This document shows, piece after piece, positions 45,211-57,239 of a DNA stretch of 64,000 nt. The stretch lies in NCBI GenBank assembly GCA_015680685.1, contig MNCI01004419.1:97241-161240 (forward strand). Direction: 5' to 3'. The position numbers and the translations under genes were made by a program. Position 1 is the first letter of the stretch. Each line of letters starts with the position of its first letter. The notes under the pieces were generated by a model, which ran no database searches, was not told where the DNA came from, and saw only the letters and a program-made list of their open reading frames with translations. This stretch comes from Gnetum montanum (taxonomy: Eukaryota > Streptophyta > Gnetopsida > Gnetales > Gnetaceae).

Positions 45211-46142
45211 TGATGAGTCACATCCAATTGGTTGCATCAATAAGGCCTCATTAATGTAGCATCGTCAACTAGTCTTTGTTGAGACATCGTATCATGCATC
45301 GACAAGGCCTCGTCGATGCTATGTTGGTTTTCTTGATTTTTGGCTATAAATACACACTTTCAGCCAAATTTATGAAAATTAGAGATTTTAGTTGCAATAG
45401 AGCTCTTACATGTTTTCCATGTGAAAGTTAGGATTTTCCCCCGAATGCTTGCAACAAGATTCATTGAGTGTATGGATCTTTATTCGAGCATTGTTGTACT
45501 TGAGCACAATAGTGTGTGCAATAATAAAGATGAGCTTTTTGATAAACCTTGCAATAGTTTGGATAGATTAGCTATTTCATTTATGAATTTAATGTTTTTA
45601 GTTATTTATTAAATGTTTTTAATTAATTGTTAATTATTTTTCAATTATTATGTTAATGAAGTAATTAAGCCTGATAGAGTACAGAGATAAGTACAACCAC
45701 TTTAAGTGTAACACGTATTCGCTTAGTAATCCTAGCAACATTATTGCTTGGTACCCCCAGTAGCATAATGCTTGGTCACCTAGCAGTGGATACGTGGGTT
45801 TAGGATGTGTACAGAAAGTGGGATTGAATGCTTATATTAGGATTAGTTAAATGCTAGTTAATTATTTATTTTACATTAGTTAATCAAATTCCTTTTATCT
45901 ACATTTTCAGCACCAAACTAAAAAACAAAAAATGATAAAAATCAATGCCTTAGTTACACTTAACCATACCAACGAATGTCACAAGTGTAATTGGAAAGAC
46001 AATGATTGACCTTAAGGCTAGATTTACTTCCCAAGGGACTAGTGCACCAGAAATGATAAAAGTCTGTAGAATTCAACTAGATTGTGCATGAACACTTTGT
46101 GATTCGTATGGTTGGACTAGGAGGGTACCTCATCTCTCATCA
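45211..46142 (+). mobile_element. 3' LTR of element D
   Basis: TGATGAGTCAC to CTCTCATCA, 932 bp. U3 holds two palindromes: 45,235-45,260 (CATCAATAAGGCCTCATTAATG-like, worn) and 45,296-45,319 (arms GCATCGACAAGG and CCTCGTCGATGC, one mismatched pair). TATAAATA is at 45,345-45,352. R hairpin arms ATCTTTATT (45,476-45,484) and AATAAAGAT (45,523-45,531). U5 carries CGCTTAGTAATCC and GCTTGGTACCCCC. Confidence 0.93.
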
Positions 46143-46147
46143 CTTGG
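46143..46147. repeat. Target site duplication CTTGG, right of element D
   Basis: Direct copy of 23,379-23,383. Confidence 0.85.
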
Positions 46148-47700
46148 AGTTTCAAAATTAACACTCTTACCACTAAGATAACACTTCATTGGTTCACCAA
46201 TCATCATGGTTAGGCTATCATAGATAGGATAAAGACAACATGATGATGATGATGTGTTTTAGATGCATGAGAATGCTATTCTAAATATGGATGTATGAGT
46301 TGTACATAGTTGATGTAGTTTACTCTATATCCATTATTGTAATATCAAGGACTATTAGGTGATATTAAGCAATACATGGCAATGAGAGGTGGCTCAAATG
46401 ATTAGATAATTGTTAGAGAACGATTTGTAGGTAAATGATTGTCCTTTTGAATCACACTTAACATATTAACAACTTCCTTGCAATATTGTCCATCCTCTTC
46501 CCATCCTAACAAACCTCTACCCTACCACCCTATCCTTTCCTTAAGGCATCATTATATGCCTCTATAGGATCATCACCAAGAGGGTTAATGTTCATTCTAA
46601 AGACAAGTTTCTAAGAAGGTCCATGGATGAGTGAAATCCTAACCTCTTTTTGAGTAGTTGTATGTAGGCTCAAAACTAGGTCTTATGACTTAGGGAACAA
46701 GCACCATACCTTCACTCTAAATGACTATCCTTTGGTTATATTACTTAATAATTATTCTAATATATCATGTTCATTATATGTATTAATATGTACTTATAGT
46801 TAAATTATCTTATATTTCGTCAATCCTCACCCCTGAATGGAATTATTTATCAACTTATTTTTCTCACTTTTATTTTTTATATTGCTATTTTTTAAATATA
46901 CTCAATGACTTCTTCCTCTAATAGGTAACTGAAGTAGTTAGCTTATTATTTTATTAAGCAAGAGGTTGTTAATTTAAATCATACATATGGCATTTTTATA
47001 TTTCTCTATAATTTTTCTAATATATCTTGTTAACTATGTGTCATATAGGGTATCAATAGTCAAATTATTTTAAGATTACCCATCTCACCTAATTTATGGT
47101 TTCTTTCTAACTTCTACAATGGTAAGCTTATCCTTCAATTTAGATGCTCTCACTTAATTTTTTTGCTTTCTCATCACTATTTTATTTTATTTTATTTTTT
47201 CCACATATTTTTCGTGATTCTTACATTATAAAAAAACATTTTATTCCATTATTTTTTCAAAAATTTTAATTTTTCATTGTCTTCCATCTAAGTGACCATG
47301 TTAACTTTGTTTCACTTGTTTTCCTTGCTATAAGTAACTATGAACTTTTTTTTAACATTAAAAATGCTCATTAATATGTAAAAATATGATGCTCACCATG
47401 CTTATGCAACTTTCATTTGTAGATCTCAAGTACATATAAAAATTACCAACTCCATGTGTAACTGAGATTTTACCTAGATTTTTTTACATTTAAATTAATA
47501 GTCAAAAGTTGGTAAAAGATGGATGAAATATACATGACTACAAATTTTTGATATAGTTAAATTTTTTTCAAGGTTAAAAATAACAATAAAGGATGTATGC
47601 ATATAGATATCTTTTTAATACCATGTTCTTAGTTAAAACTAGTATTAAAGAGTGTATAAAAGGCGATGAAATACACATAAATATAAGATCTTTGATAAAT
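46148..47700. other. Old flank right of element D
   Basis: Non-coding, AT-rich. A tRNA-like stretch GTGGCTCAAATGATTAGAT with TTTTGAATCACA at about 46,388-46,445 is possible but weak. A T/A-rich run follows at 47,150-47,300. No gene seen. Confidence 0.5.
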
Positions 47701-48546
47701 TTGTTAAACTTAGCATGAAATATTGTATTCAAAAATATATTTTCATACATGTGATGTAGTGGGCCATGGTGATACCTATAAATGCAAGTCCATCATCATG
47801 TCAAACTCATCTTTTGATACAATCCTTAGTGAAATTCTTGCAATTTATTTTCATGATTTTAGAGTTACTTGTTAGTGCTTGCAGTGGGGTGACTAATAAT
47901 TGTCATATATCTTTATTTGAGTGAAGCAAACTTGAATGCATTTCATGAATGACAATAAATATCGAGAATGTTCTTCACCATTACAACATTTCACTTAGCA
48001 TAGATTTTATTTTCATGTCATTTACATTTATAATGTCAATTACATTTCCTATGTTATTTACTTTTCTAATATTTGTTAGTTATCTAGTGAAATAAGTACA
48101 ACTACTTTAGAGTGCTAATGTATAATCATCTAATAATCTAGTGGTATTTTTTCATGAATCACTTAGGAGCAAAGTCTCTTGGTAATCCTAGTGCCAATTA
48201 TACTAGCCCAGGCTATGTATGAAAGACTAGGAATGGATGCTTATCATCATTACACTAGCTTAGCATTATATTTCCATTGCATATTAGATAATAGACATTA
48301 TAATCATTTTAATATGTTTCACCATAGTGTTTTAAGAGTCATTTCACATCATTCAATTGTATATCTTACTAAGAGTTAAACTATATACTTTGAACCTTGC
48401 TAACTCAAGAAGAAAGATAACAATCACGGGATTGTCATTAATACACTATTATACACATATTTTCCCATCCATGGATTATGATCTAGTCATGTGCATACAC
48501 TTGTGACTTGTATGGTTGGACATTAAGAACTCTTGCGACTCATTAT
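47700..48546 (+). mobile_element. 5' LTR of element F (start unresolved)
   Basis: CCTATAAATGC at about 47,776 is the TATA box. R carries TATCTTTATTTGAG (about 47,906) and GACAATAAATATCG (about 47,951), the same hairpin as in the other LTRs. U5 has CTCTTGGTAATCC. It ends GCGACTCATTA at 48,546 before the primer site. The U3 start was not found. Confidence 0.65.
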
Positions 48547-48566
48547 TAGCATTGTTACTAGGGATG
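48547..48566 (+). promoter_or_regulatory. Primer binding site, element F (tRNA-Asp type, decayed)
   Basis: TTAGCATTGTTACTAGGGAT matches the tRNA-Asp site with transitions only. Confidence 0.55.
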
Positions 48567-48736
48567 ATTTCAATGTATACTAGTTAATTAATTTTTTAAA
48601 ATTTAGTTGTGTTTTCATTTTACAATTTACCCTTTAGACTTATAACAATTTTTTAGACATAAATTTAAGTACAAATTGATTAAAAATAGCTTCAACACAT
48701 TAAAACACCACCAAATTTGGGCTACAATGTCTGAAA

Positions 48737-49605
48737 TGCAATTTGTCTGAGTGTCAACATGAAGCAGATTTTTTGAAGTGTTGAGACTATGCTCTCTATT
48801 ACCTTAGAGTGTAGTCAGCTTAGTAGAGAGCATAGTCAACCCAAAAACTAATGTTTTGCAATTTTGTGTTAGTTTCAACATGAGGAAAATTTTTCTAAGT
48901 GTTGGGACTATGCTCTCCACTATCCCAAAGCATAGTTAGTGCAGTGTAGACTGTAGTTAGCTCAAAAACCAATTTTTGTAATTTTTTCTAAGTGTTAGCA
49001 TGAGGAAAATTTTTCTACGTGTTGGGACTATGCTCTTCACTACCCTAGAGTGTAGTTAGCCTAATGGAGAGCATAGTAAGCTTCAAAAACTAACTTTTTG
49101 CAATTTTGTCTAAGTTTTAGTATAAGAAAAATTTTTCTAAGTGTTCAGACTATGCTCTCCATTGTCCTAAAGTGTAGTTAGCCCAATGGAAAGCATAGAT
49201 AGGTCAAAAATTGATTTTTTGCAATTTTTTCCAAGTGTCAACATGAGGAAAATTTTTCTAAGTGTTGGGATTATGTTCTCCATTTTCCCATAGCATAGTC
49301 AGCCCAATGGAGAGCATAGTCAGCTCAAAAAATAATTTTTTACAATTTTTTCTAACTATCAGCATGAGGTAGATTTCTCTAAGTGTTAGGACTACACTCT
49401 TGACTACCCTAGAGCATAGTCAGCCCAGTGGGGCGTAGTCAACTCAAAAACTATTTTTTTTTCAATTTTTTCTAACTTTCAACATGAGGTAAATTTTTCT
49501 TAAGTGTTAAGACTACACTCTTCACTATCTCAGAGCATAGTCAGCCTAGTGGACAACATAGTCATCTCCAAAAACTAATTTTTTCAATTTTTCCTAAGTG
49601 TCATC
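48737..49605 (+). repeat. 121-bp tandem array of hairpins in the leader of element F
   Basis: Seven copies, with GACTATGCTCT-type starts at 48,785, 48,906, 49,026, 49,148, 49,270, 49,390 and 49,510 (steps 120-122 bp). Each unit contains an inverted repeat, GACTATGCTCTCCA with TGGAGAGCATAGTC, separated by about 20 bp, followed by a T-rich spacer (TTTTTGCAATTTTTTCTAAG). Confidence 0.9.
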
Positions 49606-49620
49606 ATGAAGCTAGAGTGG

Positions 49621-49711
49621 ACTATTCTAGACTATTTTTAACACATGGTCATCTTACGACTATGCTAGACTATTTTTAACACATGGTCATCTTACGACTA
49701 TGCTAGAGTGG
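49621..49711 (+). repeat. 38-bp tandem repeat, 2.4 copies
   Basis: ACTATGCTAGACTATTTTTA with ACACATGGTCATCTTACG repeats at 49,621 and 49,659 and starts again at 49,697. The GACTATGCT word links it to the adjacent 121-bp array. Confidence 0.9.
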
Positions 49712-50119
49712 TAGTCTTTGTGTGTCCACATCCTCATTTTCACTAAAACCCTTGACTACGCTCCTCCCTCAATCACCCATTACTACACTCTACATCATTA
49801 ACATCATTAACACTACAAACACTACTAGAACACTTAGCAATGTTTCACATTAGCATCGCGACTAACCACAGCACAACTTGATTTCACCCACCACCTCAGT
49901 AGCATCTGGCAAAGTCCATGTTCAATCAACAAGACCATTCAGGGTACCTCATCTTTGCCTCTAGTAGGCCCTTGCGTAGACATGGGGTTTAAGTTGTGTG
50001 CCCATCAACCCCTCAATGTTCTAGTCATTAATGTTTTTGATTGTTACATACATAAGGTAAATTCTTTACTTTCTATTAAACTTAATGAAAGTAATAACAA
50101 GAACTAAAATGAAGAAAAC
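49712..50119 (+). other. Rest of the leader of element F
   Basis: Non-coding; contains CTACATCATTAACATCATTA-type short repeats near 49,785 and nothing else recognised. Confidence 0.5.
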
Positions 50120-51314
50120 TAGAGTGGATTGATGCTTACAAGAATATCTTATGCACATACTTATTCATACTATCCAAGAATTACTTCTATTTTTTATCAA
50201 GATGAAAAGTTTAGAAGAATACATTATAAGGTAACATTGTCTTGCCACTAGACCATTTAGCATTATCAATGCCTAGCTAGAACTAGTCTTGATCATGCTC
50301 ATCAAGGATATTTGATCACTAAAGATATAAGAAGGTCATATTAGCCAATCAAGGCTCAAATTTGAATAGATGAAATAAGAAAACTATGATATGAATAAGA
50401 AAAGGACAATTACACCTCTCAAGTAAACTTACCCATAAAACAGTTAGTGAATATCTAGTTGAAAAGTCTCACCATCATCATCGATCCAATTTTTGACCAT
50501 CTATTATATGCTTTGAAGATTTAGTATAATAAAATATATGTTCCATCTTAGCAAAAATCCCTATAAGGGATGAGGTAGACTCTAGAACAAGGAGGGACTC
50601 TAGACCTAGGACCTCTAGTGGATCCAAAATATATGAATCAAAAAAGTAAAGAAGAAGAGTAAGTGAGCACCACTCTTCAAGTTCCTCCATCCTCTACATC
50701 ATATTCATTGACCAATTCCAATAAAGTTAAATAAAGGCATATAGAAAGAACGTTTTAGAGAGATCATGATTGGGAGAGAAGATGGAATCATAATATATGA
50801 CTAGAATAAGAAGGATATCTCGATGAAGATGAAGATGAGAAAAAGATAGAGACAATGAATGAAGGCATAAAAAAGAGAAAATTAAGAGCATCAAAGGGGT
50901 CACTACTACAATAGATATAATGAGCCCAAAGACTATGATTAATGCCTAATAATCACCAAAAGCATGATCAATATTAGAAAAGTTGTGTACATTCCTACAG
51001 TGCATTATAGAAATAGTTGTATCAAATTACTTGATATGAATAACATTGTATAATTTGAAGGAGAATATAATGCAGATCCAAAAAACCACTTCAATATTTT
51101 TATGATGTCTGTGCCTTACAAAATATAAAAAATACTTGGTAGAAATTAAAGCTATTTTTGAGAATAGTTATGAAAGAAGCAAAGGTTTGGTATAAACCCT
51201 TGGAAAGAGAATTACTCCAAAGATGAAGCATGATGTTATAATTATTCAATGATATGTACAAAACCTACTTGAGAATGTTGAACTTAAAAATAAATCAAGA
51301 TGAAAACAATGAAT
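50120..51314 (+). pseudogene. gag: gag, element F, first part (up to insertion E)
   Basis: The broken frame shows TSIFYQDEKF and GNIVLPLDH, matching the N-terminal gag domain of B, D and E. After an Arg/Lys/Glu-rich linker comes LLDMNNIV, stop, FEGEYNADPKNHF and SVPYKI, the start of the retrotrans_gag domain. It is more decayed than E gag, as expected for the host of the E insertion. Confidence 0.75.
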
Positions 51315-51319
51315 CCATG
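51315..51319. repeat. Target site duplication CCATG, left of element E
   Basis: Matched at 62,222-62,226. Confidence 0.8.
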
Positions 51320-52156
51320 AGATGAATCATGTTTCAACTATCTCCAATATCAAATACCCAATGTCAGATTCCAAGATGTGATGTTGAATATCCGATATAG
51401 TAGGGTATATGTGGCCTATAAATACAATTCTTTGGCTCATAATTTTGATATCAGTTTTTGCCATAAATAGGGAAGCTCTTGCAGCTTGTTTTCTCTAGAG
51501 TTAGAATATTTTCTGAGTGCCTACCGCGAGAGTCTAAGTGTGTACAAATCTTTATTCAAACATTGATGTACCTGAGCATTGTAGTGTGATGGGAAGAAAA
51601 ATGAGCTCTTTTGATCATCTTTGTAACATTGAGAATAGATTAATGTTTCCTTGATGCATTTAATATTCATGCACTTTATTTTCATGCACTTCATTTTAAT
51701 GCACTTTAATTAAGAAATTAATTTCTAGTTATTAATGAACACAAGCATGACCATCTAGAACATACATGTAGCACTTAGTAACCCAAGAACAATTAACATT
51801 TGATAGCCCAGTAGTGCTATATGTGTTTAGGATGTGTCTGGAAAGTGGAAATGAGTACTTCTGTTAGACTAGCTAGGTAGTAGAATAGTTAGATATTAAA
51901 TTCCTCTACCTTCCATTCTTGTTGTAGATGATTAAACTTACAAAACATAAAATGATAAAAATCATGTGCCTCAATTATACTTAAACCATATCCTAGAGCT
52001 TCACAAGTGTAGTTGGGAAGACAATGAATGTTCTCAATGCCCATTTCACTTCCTAGAGAATTAGTGCATTAATAAACTATAGGTCCATGGAAATCGACTA
52101 GATCATGTGTGAATGCCTTAGCAATTTCTATCATAGGGATATCTCATCGCTCATCA
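51320..52156 (+). mobile_element. 5' LTR of element E
   Basis: It begins AGATGAATCATG (first T of TGATGAATC mutated) and ends GCTCATCA. U3 has GATGTTGAATATCCGATATA; TATAAATA is at 51,417-51,424. ATCTTTATT of the R hairpin is at about 51,559-51,567, but the AATAAA arm is mutated to AAAAAT. Confidence 0.85.
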
Positions 52157-52174
52157 TTAGCGCCATTGTTAGGG
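52157..52174 (+). promoter_or_regulatory. Primer binding site, element E (tRNA-Asp type)
   Basis: TTAGCGCCATTGTTAGGG: all differences from TTGGCGCCGTTGCCGGGG are transitions. Confidence 0.75.
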
Positions 52175-52317
52175 ACCTTTTGGTTATTTCATGCACTATC
52201 AAGGATTTAATGAAAAATTATTCAAATCATTGGAACAATCCTTAGACTCACATCAAATCTTAAGGTTACTATAATAATATTTATAAGCACATTCCACTTT
52301 TATTTTCATAACATAAA

Positions 52318-54770
52318 ATGTCTTCTTCTCACAGGAGTGATTCTCTCTCCAAGTTTGACAGAGTACATTAGTTGATGCCTCAAAAATACCAAGTGGTATA
52401 TGCTCATCCTAATGAGTATGTACCAAATTTCACCTTCATCCTACACCAAGATGAATAACTATGGTGGTGTGACATGGAGAGAAAAATTGTGTTGCTACTC
52501 AATCGATCCATTCTTGCAAGGATCTAACAAATGCTTATACAATGGGATCTCCAAGGACTTCATGCTAATTACATGGTGTAGGATAGTAATGCTAGGGATT
52601 ATCATCCCACTAAGGCACAACATCTCAAGGATTTCCAATTAGAACAACATTATGAATCTTCAAAGAGAAAAATATTTAATGATTCCGTATTCCTATTGTA
52701 CCAAAAATATGGTGGAGAACCATTCTCTAGGAATTTTCCATTCATTGAAGTTCCTCTCTTTGACTTTAATGAAGGAGGTCAAAATCAGAACTTGCAATAC
52801 ACGATTCATAATCCTAATTCAGGTAAGAATGGATCCAATGATAAAGAGCGATCCAAACAAGCAAGTCAAGGCAAGGATGTAGATAAGAAACAAGATTGTG
52901 ATCATGATCATGATCACCGAAGAGGTGGTAGCAGGCACCGTGATGGTTCTAGTCCTCCTTCCTCTTCAGCTTCATTATCATCCTCTTCTTCTTATGGCTT
53001 TGATCACAATCGCAAGAGGTAAGAACATGATGGAGGTGACCAATGAGACTGAAATGATCAAAGGGACTATTGGGAAAGGTAAGACCAAGGGCATGATCAT
53101 TCAAGAGAGACATGATTCCATGAAGGAAGGGGTAGTAGAGGGCATCAATGCACCTTTTCTTGCTACCCGAAGTATGTTGAACATCGCAAAGGCATGTGAA
53201 GTGCAATTGAATCAAAAGGGTAGGCATGAACAATATCCCTTGATTTGGAGGGGGATATAACTCAGATCCACAAAACCATCTCCAAGCTTTTCAAGATGCA
53301 TATTCCTTGCAAAATATATAGAATGAGTGGAAAAAAACTTAAGTTGTTTCCAAGGACACTCATTAAAGAAGTAGAGAACTAGTACCAATCCTTAGAACTA
53401 GAATCTATCAAATGATGGACTGTAATGCTTGAATTATTCAATGATAAATATCAAGCATACTCTAAAGTGTCTAACTTAAGAAGGTAGATCCAAGGATGGA
53501 AACAAGGAACACACAATCCCTTGGATGCCACCATTGGTTGATACTATTCCTTAATGCATATATGTCTTGGCCATGGTTATTCTTAATTGGATCAACTTTA
53601 CCACATTGTAGATGAGAAGAACCCTTGTCATCTATGCACAAGGATGACTATTGGAATTAAGCACTTATCAAATACAAAGATTGATTGAGTAGGTAGCTAA
53701 AGAGGAAGGTGAATTAAGAAAATGAGAAAGTGCAAAAGAGTATAATTGTGATCCTTCCATTTACAAGAGGGAGGTTCAATTTTGTGATAGTGAGAAAGAA
53801 TCAAAACTTGATGAGATGATGCATAGGAAACCATTGTTGCTTTAAAATTTTCAATCTAAAATCATAACCAAGGTTGATTAGTTATGGGACTTCATGGGTA
53901 CCAAATTTCAAGCTATCCTAAAAATTGCTGAGGAGTCCAAGGAATGAGATAGTTATCATGAGCACAAGGGGTGCAAAGAAGTTAAACATGCCTATCAAAA
54001 AGATAAGGGAAAGATTGTTGCAATAGAAGAAGTTGTGGGGAGTGAATCAGATGATGATGGTGGATGTGATGTTTGCCAGTATGAACATCTTAAGGGATGT
54101 TGCCACATAGTGTCACACTTACAGGAGTTTGGGATGTATGGTTTGAATCCATGACTAACACAAAGGCAAACATCTAGACAATTACCTTATTCTCAAGGTA
54201 ATCCTAGGAAGTTCCACCAGCAAGAACAATATTATCCAATTCAAACTACATTGCAACCATATGAGAAATATCAATAGTGGTAGTAACCAAATTCATGGGC
54301 ACTAGCACCACCAAGGTAGCAATCCCTTACCAATAAGCTAATCCCTATGGGTTTTACATTCAGCAATCCTTGTCTCCACATAACTCCTCCAATTATGTTT
54401 CTACTTTCCAATCTCACTACCATCCTTTTGATTATTATTGAACTCATTTTCTACATGCAAGAAGGGATACCACTTTCTACCCTTATCCTTCTCCTATTCC
54501 TACACATCTTCATCCTCCCTTAGCATAGCTACCACTTGCTCCACCTATGCAGGGTGAACTCTCAACTCAACCATAATAACACAACACTACTAAGGCCATT
54601 AATCTACAATCGGTTCATCAACTAAGTGGTTCATATACTTGATCAAAGAAAAGACCTTTCTTCTAACCATGAAGTCCACCTAAACCCTTAAATGCACCTA
54701 CAGTTGACAACTCTATTCCTACATCTTTCTCTGTATCAAATTATTTTGAGTCCCCTTCAAACCAAACATC
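52318..54770 (+). pseudogene. gag: gag, element E
   Basis: It starts MSSSHRSDSLSKFDRVH. The N-terminal domain has VVYAHPNEYVPNFTFILHQ, DE, then TAA for Gln. An acidic-aromatic stretch (FNEGGQNQNLQYTIHN) leads to a His/Asp run (DHDHDHRRGG) and a Ser run (SPPSSSASLSSSSSYGFDH). The retrotrans_gag domain spans about 53,230-53,640 (YNSDPQNHLQAFQDAYSLQN). The zinc knuckle CDVCQYEHLKGCC is at about 54,070-54,110, followed by a Gln/Pro/Tyr-rich tail. Many stops replace Gln or Trp codons. Confidence 0.85.
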
Positions 54771-55320
54771 ACCTAGGATCCATACTTTGATGCTTACTCA
54801 TGCCATATCTGATTGAATCAGTGCTAGAAACCTTCCCAAGAAGTTAGTAGATCCTAGAAGTCCTTTGATCTATTTGCAGATTATTAGGAATGAGCCATGT
54901 AGGGCTCTTTTTTATTCAAGTTTTGGTGTCAACTTGATCTCTCATGAGATGTATACTATATAGAACCTACCTCCTTTAAAGGAGAGCAATATCAAATTAG
55001 AATTGGTAGACCATTTTATCATTGTTCTATAGGGATTGGTAGAAGACAACATGATCATTGTTTGTAGGTGGTCTTATCCTATGAATTTCCTAGTGATCAA
55101 GGTGGAGAACTACCAAGGGGACTTCCCAATCATCATGGAAAAGGCATGGCTAAGCATCATTGATGCAAGAATGGACATCAGATATCTTTCCTTGGATATA
55201 TCCAAAGAAAATACATTTGGGAAGATTGAGAAGAAGCAATTTCTATGCATTGCGTATAGTGATACAAGGTGCAATTATGTGCAAAAACTTTAGGTAGTCA
55301 AACAAGCATCCATATCTACA
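54771..55320 (+). pseudogene. pro: Aspartic protease, element E
   Basis: LTHAISDWIS-like sequence, then a worn active-site loop (SSFGVNLISHEM; Asp and Gly lost), LELVDHFIIV, GLVEDNMIIVCRWSYPMNFL and DFPIIMEKAWLSIIDARM. Homologous to the B and D proteases but inactive. Confidence 0.8.
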
Positions 55321-55799
55321 TGAAAATACTATGCACAAGAAGCTAATATTCAAAGGTGTTTGTACACAACAACCACAAAATAGGAGGGCACCTAGTGGTT
55401 GACTACTGATTTTGAGAGTAGCACACTTTGCATGGAACCAATTGAGAGCCTAACATGCACATATGTCATAGGCATGGATGAATTAGAGCAACTTCATCAA
55501 CAACTATTTGATGATGCAAATGATGATACCTACTAGGAAGACTTGGAAATTTCTGAAAATGTGAAGTAATAAGCCCTTGAACTAAAAACTCTAGAGGCCA
55601 ACATCGAATATGTGTTCTTAAAAATGAAAAGTTGATCATAATCAATGCCAATCTTACTCTAGAATAGAAAAAGATGTTATTAAACATGGTTGAGGAATGG
55701 TCAACAACCTTTGCATGATCATATCCTAAACTCATAGGAATTGATCCTAGGATATGCTAGCATTGCATCTACACTGACCTAGCTATAAAACCAAAGAGA

Positions 55800-57060
55800 T
55801 AGCTACAAAGACAATTGAACCCCAAACTAAAGTAGATCATCGAGGAGGAAATTGAACAATTTCTTAGGGCAAGGATCATCCCATTGTGGATAGCGAGTGG
55901 ATTAGTCTACTTGTTATTATGCCTAAAAAAGATGGTAAGTGGCAAGTCTGCATTGATTTTTGACTGCTTAATATGGAAACATTCAAGGATCTCTTTCCAT
56001 TATCATTTTTTGATCAAGTATTAGACACAATATCTAGGCATTGCCACTATAGTTTTCTATATGGTTATAGTGGCTATAAAAATATCCAAATCACACTAGA
56101 ATACCAAGACAAAACAACATTCACAAGTTACTAGGGGATTTTTGCATATTGCAAGATGCCTTTTGGTCTGTGCAATGCCCCTAATACATTCCAAAGCTTG
56201 GTCCTAATCATTTTTTAATAGAAAATTGTTAGTGGTGTGGAAGTCTTCATGGATAACTTGTCCACCTATGGAGCTACATTTGAGCAAGCCTTGAACCACC
56301 TTGAGAAAATATTAAAATGATGTGTTGAAACAAACTTGTTGCTCAATTGGAAAAAGAGTCACCTAATGGTTTAGAAAGGCATTGTGTTAGGGCATAGAAT
56401 ATCACAAGTATAAATTGATGTCAACCCTAAAAAAATAAGTGTCGTCCAAGGAATAACCCGTCAACTAGAAACTATCAAAGATTTTTGGTCATTCCTTGGA
56501 CATACTAGCTACTACTAGTGATTCATAGAGAATTTCTCTAAGATTGCAAAATCATTGGTGGAGCTGACAAAGAAGGATACTTCATTTTTTTACACTATGA
56601 AATTTTAACAAGAATTCCAATAGCTCAAAGAGAAACTTGTAGAAAATCCAATCCTACAAGCACCCAGCTAGTCTAGACTATTTCATGTTATGATAGATGC
56701 ATCAAATTATGCATTGGAAGCTATGCTTACATAGATTAATGACAAAAAAAATCCATATTACATCTACTACGATCACTAAAGCATTGTGGGTGCACAATTA
56801 AACTACACCACTACAAAAAAAGAACCAATGATAGTGATGTTTGCTCTAGGAAAGTTCAAGGATTATGTGCTTAGATACAAAGTGTTTGTGCACATAGACC
56901 ATAGTGTCATCTGCTTTTTGATGAATAAGCCAATGCTGAGCTCCTATGTCATACAGTGGTTGGAAATATTACAAGAATTTGATCTCACAATGATAGATTG
57001 AAAAGGCACTAAGAATTTGGTCACTAATCACTTGTCTCGATTACATGATGAAACAACAAA
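55800..57060 (+). pseudogene. pol: Reverse transcriptase and RNase H, element E
   Basis: DGKWQVCIDF, stop, LLNMETFKD; SFLYGYSGYKNIQIT; YCKMPFGLCNAPNTF; and the box VEVFMDNLSTYG, where the second catalytic Asp of M-D-D is Asn. RNase H has FHVMIDASNYALE, QLNYTTTKKEPMIVMFALG and VFVHIDHSVICFLMNKPM. Frameshifts lie near 55,880 and 57,060. Confidence 0.85.
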
Positions 57061-57239
57061 GAAGAAGAGAATACACTATTTGATATGTTTTTTGATGAAC
57101 TCCTCTTTGTTGAGGCTATAACTAAATAATTTCCTAATAAGCATAAATGGTACGATCACATTCTCACTTGTCTTCTCACCCAAGAAATGGCATAAGGATT
57201 GGACCACAGGAAGAAATAATATATTCTTCACCAAGTGAA

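Larger units (their letters stand above)
23384..46142 (+). mobile_element. Element D: complete Athila-like Ty3/Gypsy retrotransposon with nested insertions
   Basis: The order is 5' LTR, primer site, gag, protease, RT, RNase H, integrase, 1.7-kb non-coding part with internal promoter, extra sense ORF, polypurine tract and 3' LTR, with CTTGG on both sides. Removing C and the solo LTR, each with one duplication copy, leaves about 13.4 kb. All frames are broken. LTRs are about nine-tenths identical by eye, apart from a deletion of about 40 bp in U3 of the 5' copy. The protease, RT wording, zinc knuckle and third ORF fit the Athila/OTA branch without a chromodomain. Confidence 0.9.

Noticed and set aside
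46388-46445. tRNA gene
   Set aside because: Only loose A/B-box resemblance; no cloverleaf could be drawn.
48737-49605. Centromeric or other independent satellite
   Set aside because: Only seven units, located precisely in the leader after the primer site of F; no evidence of a longer array here.
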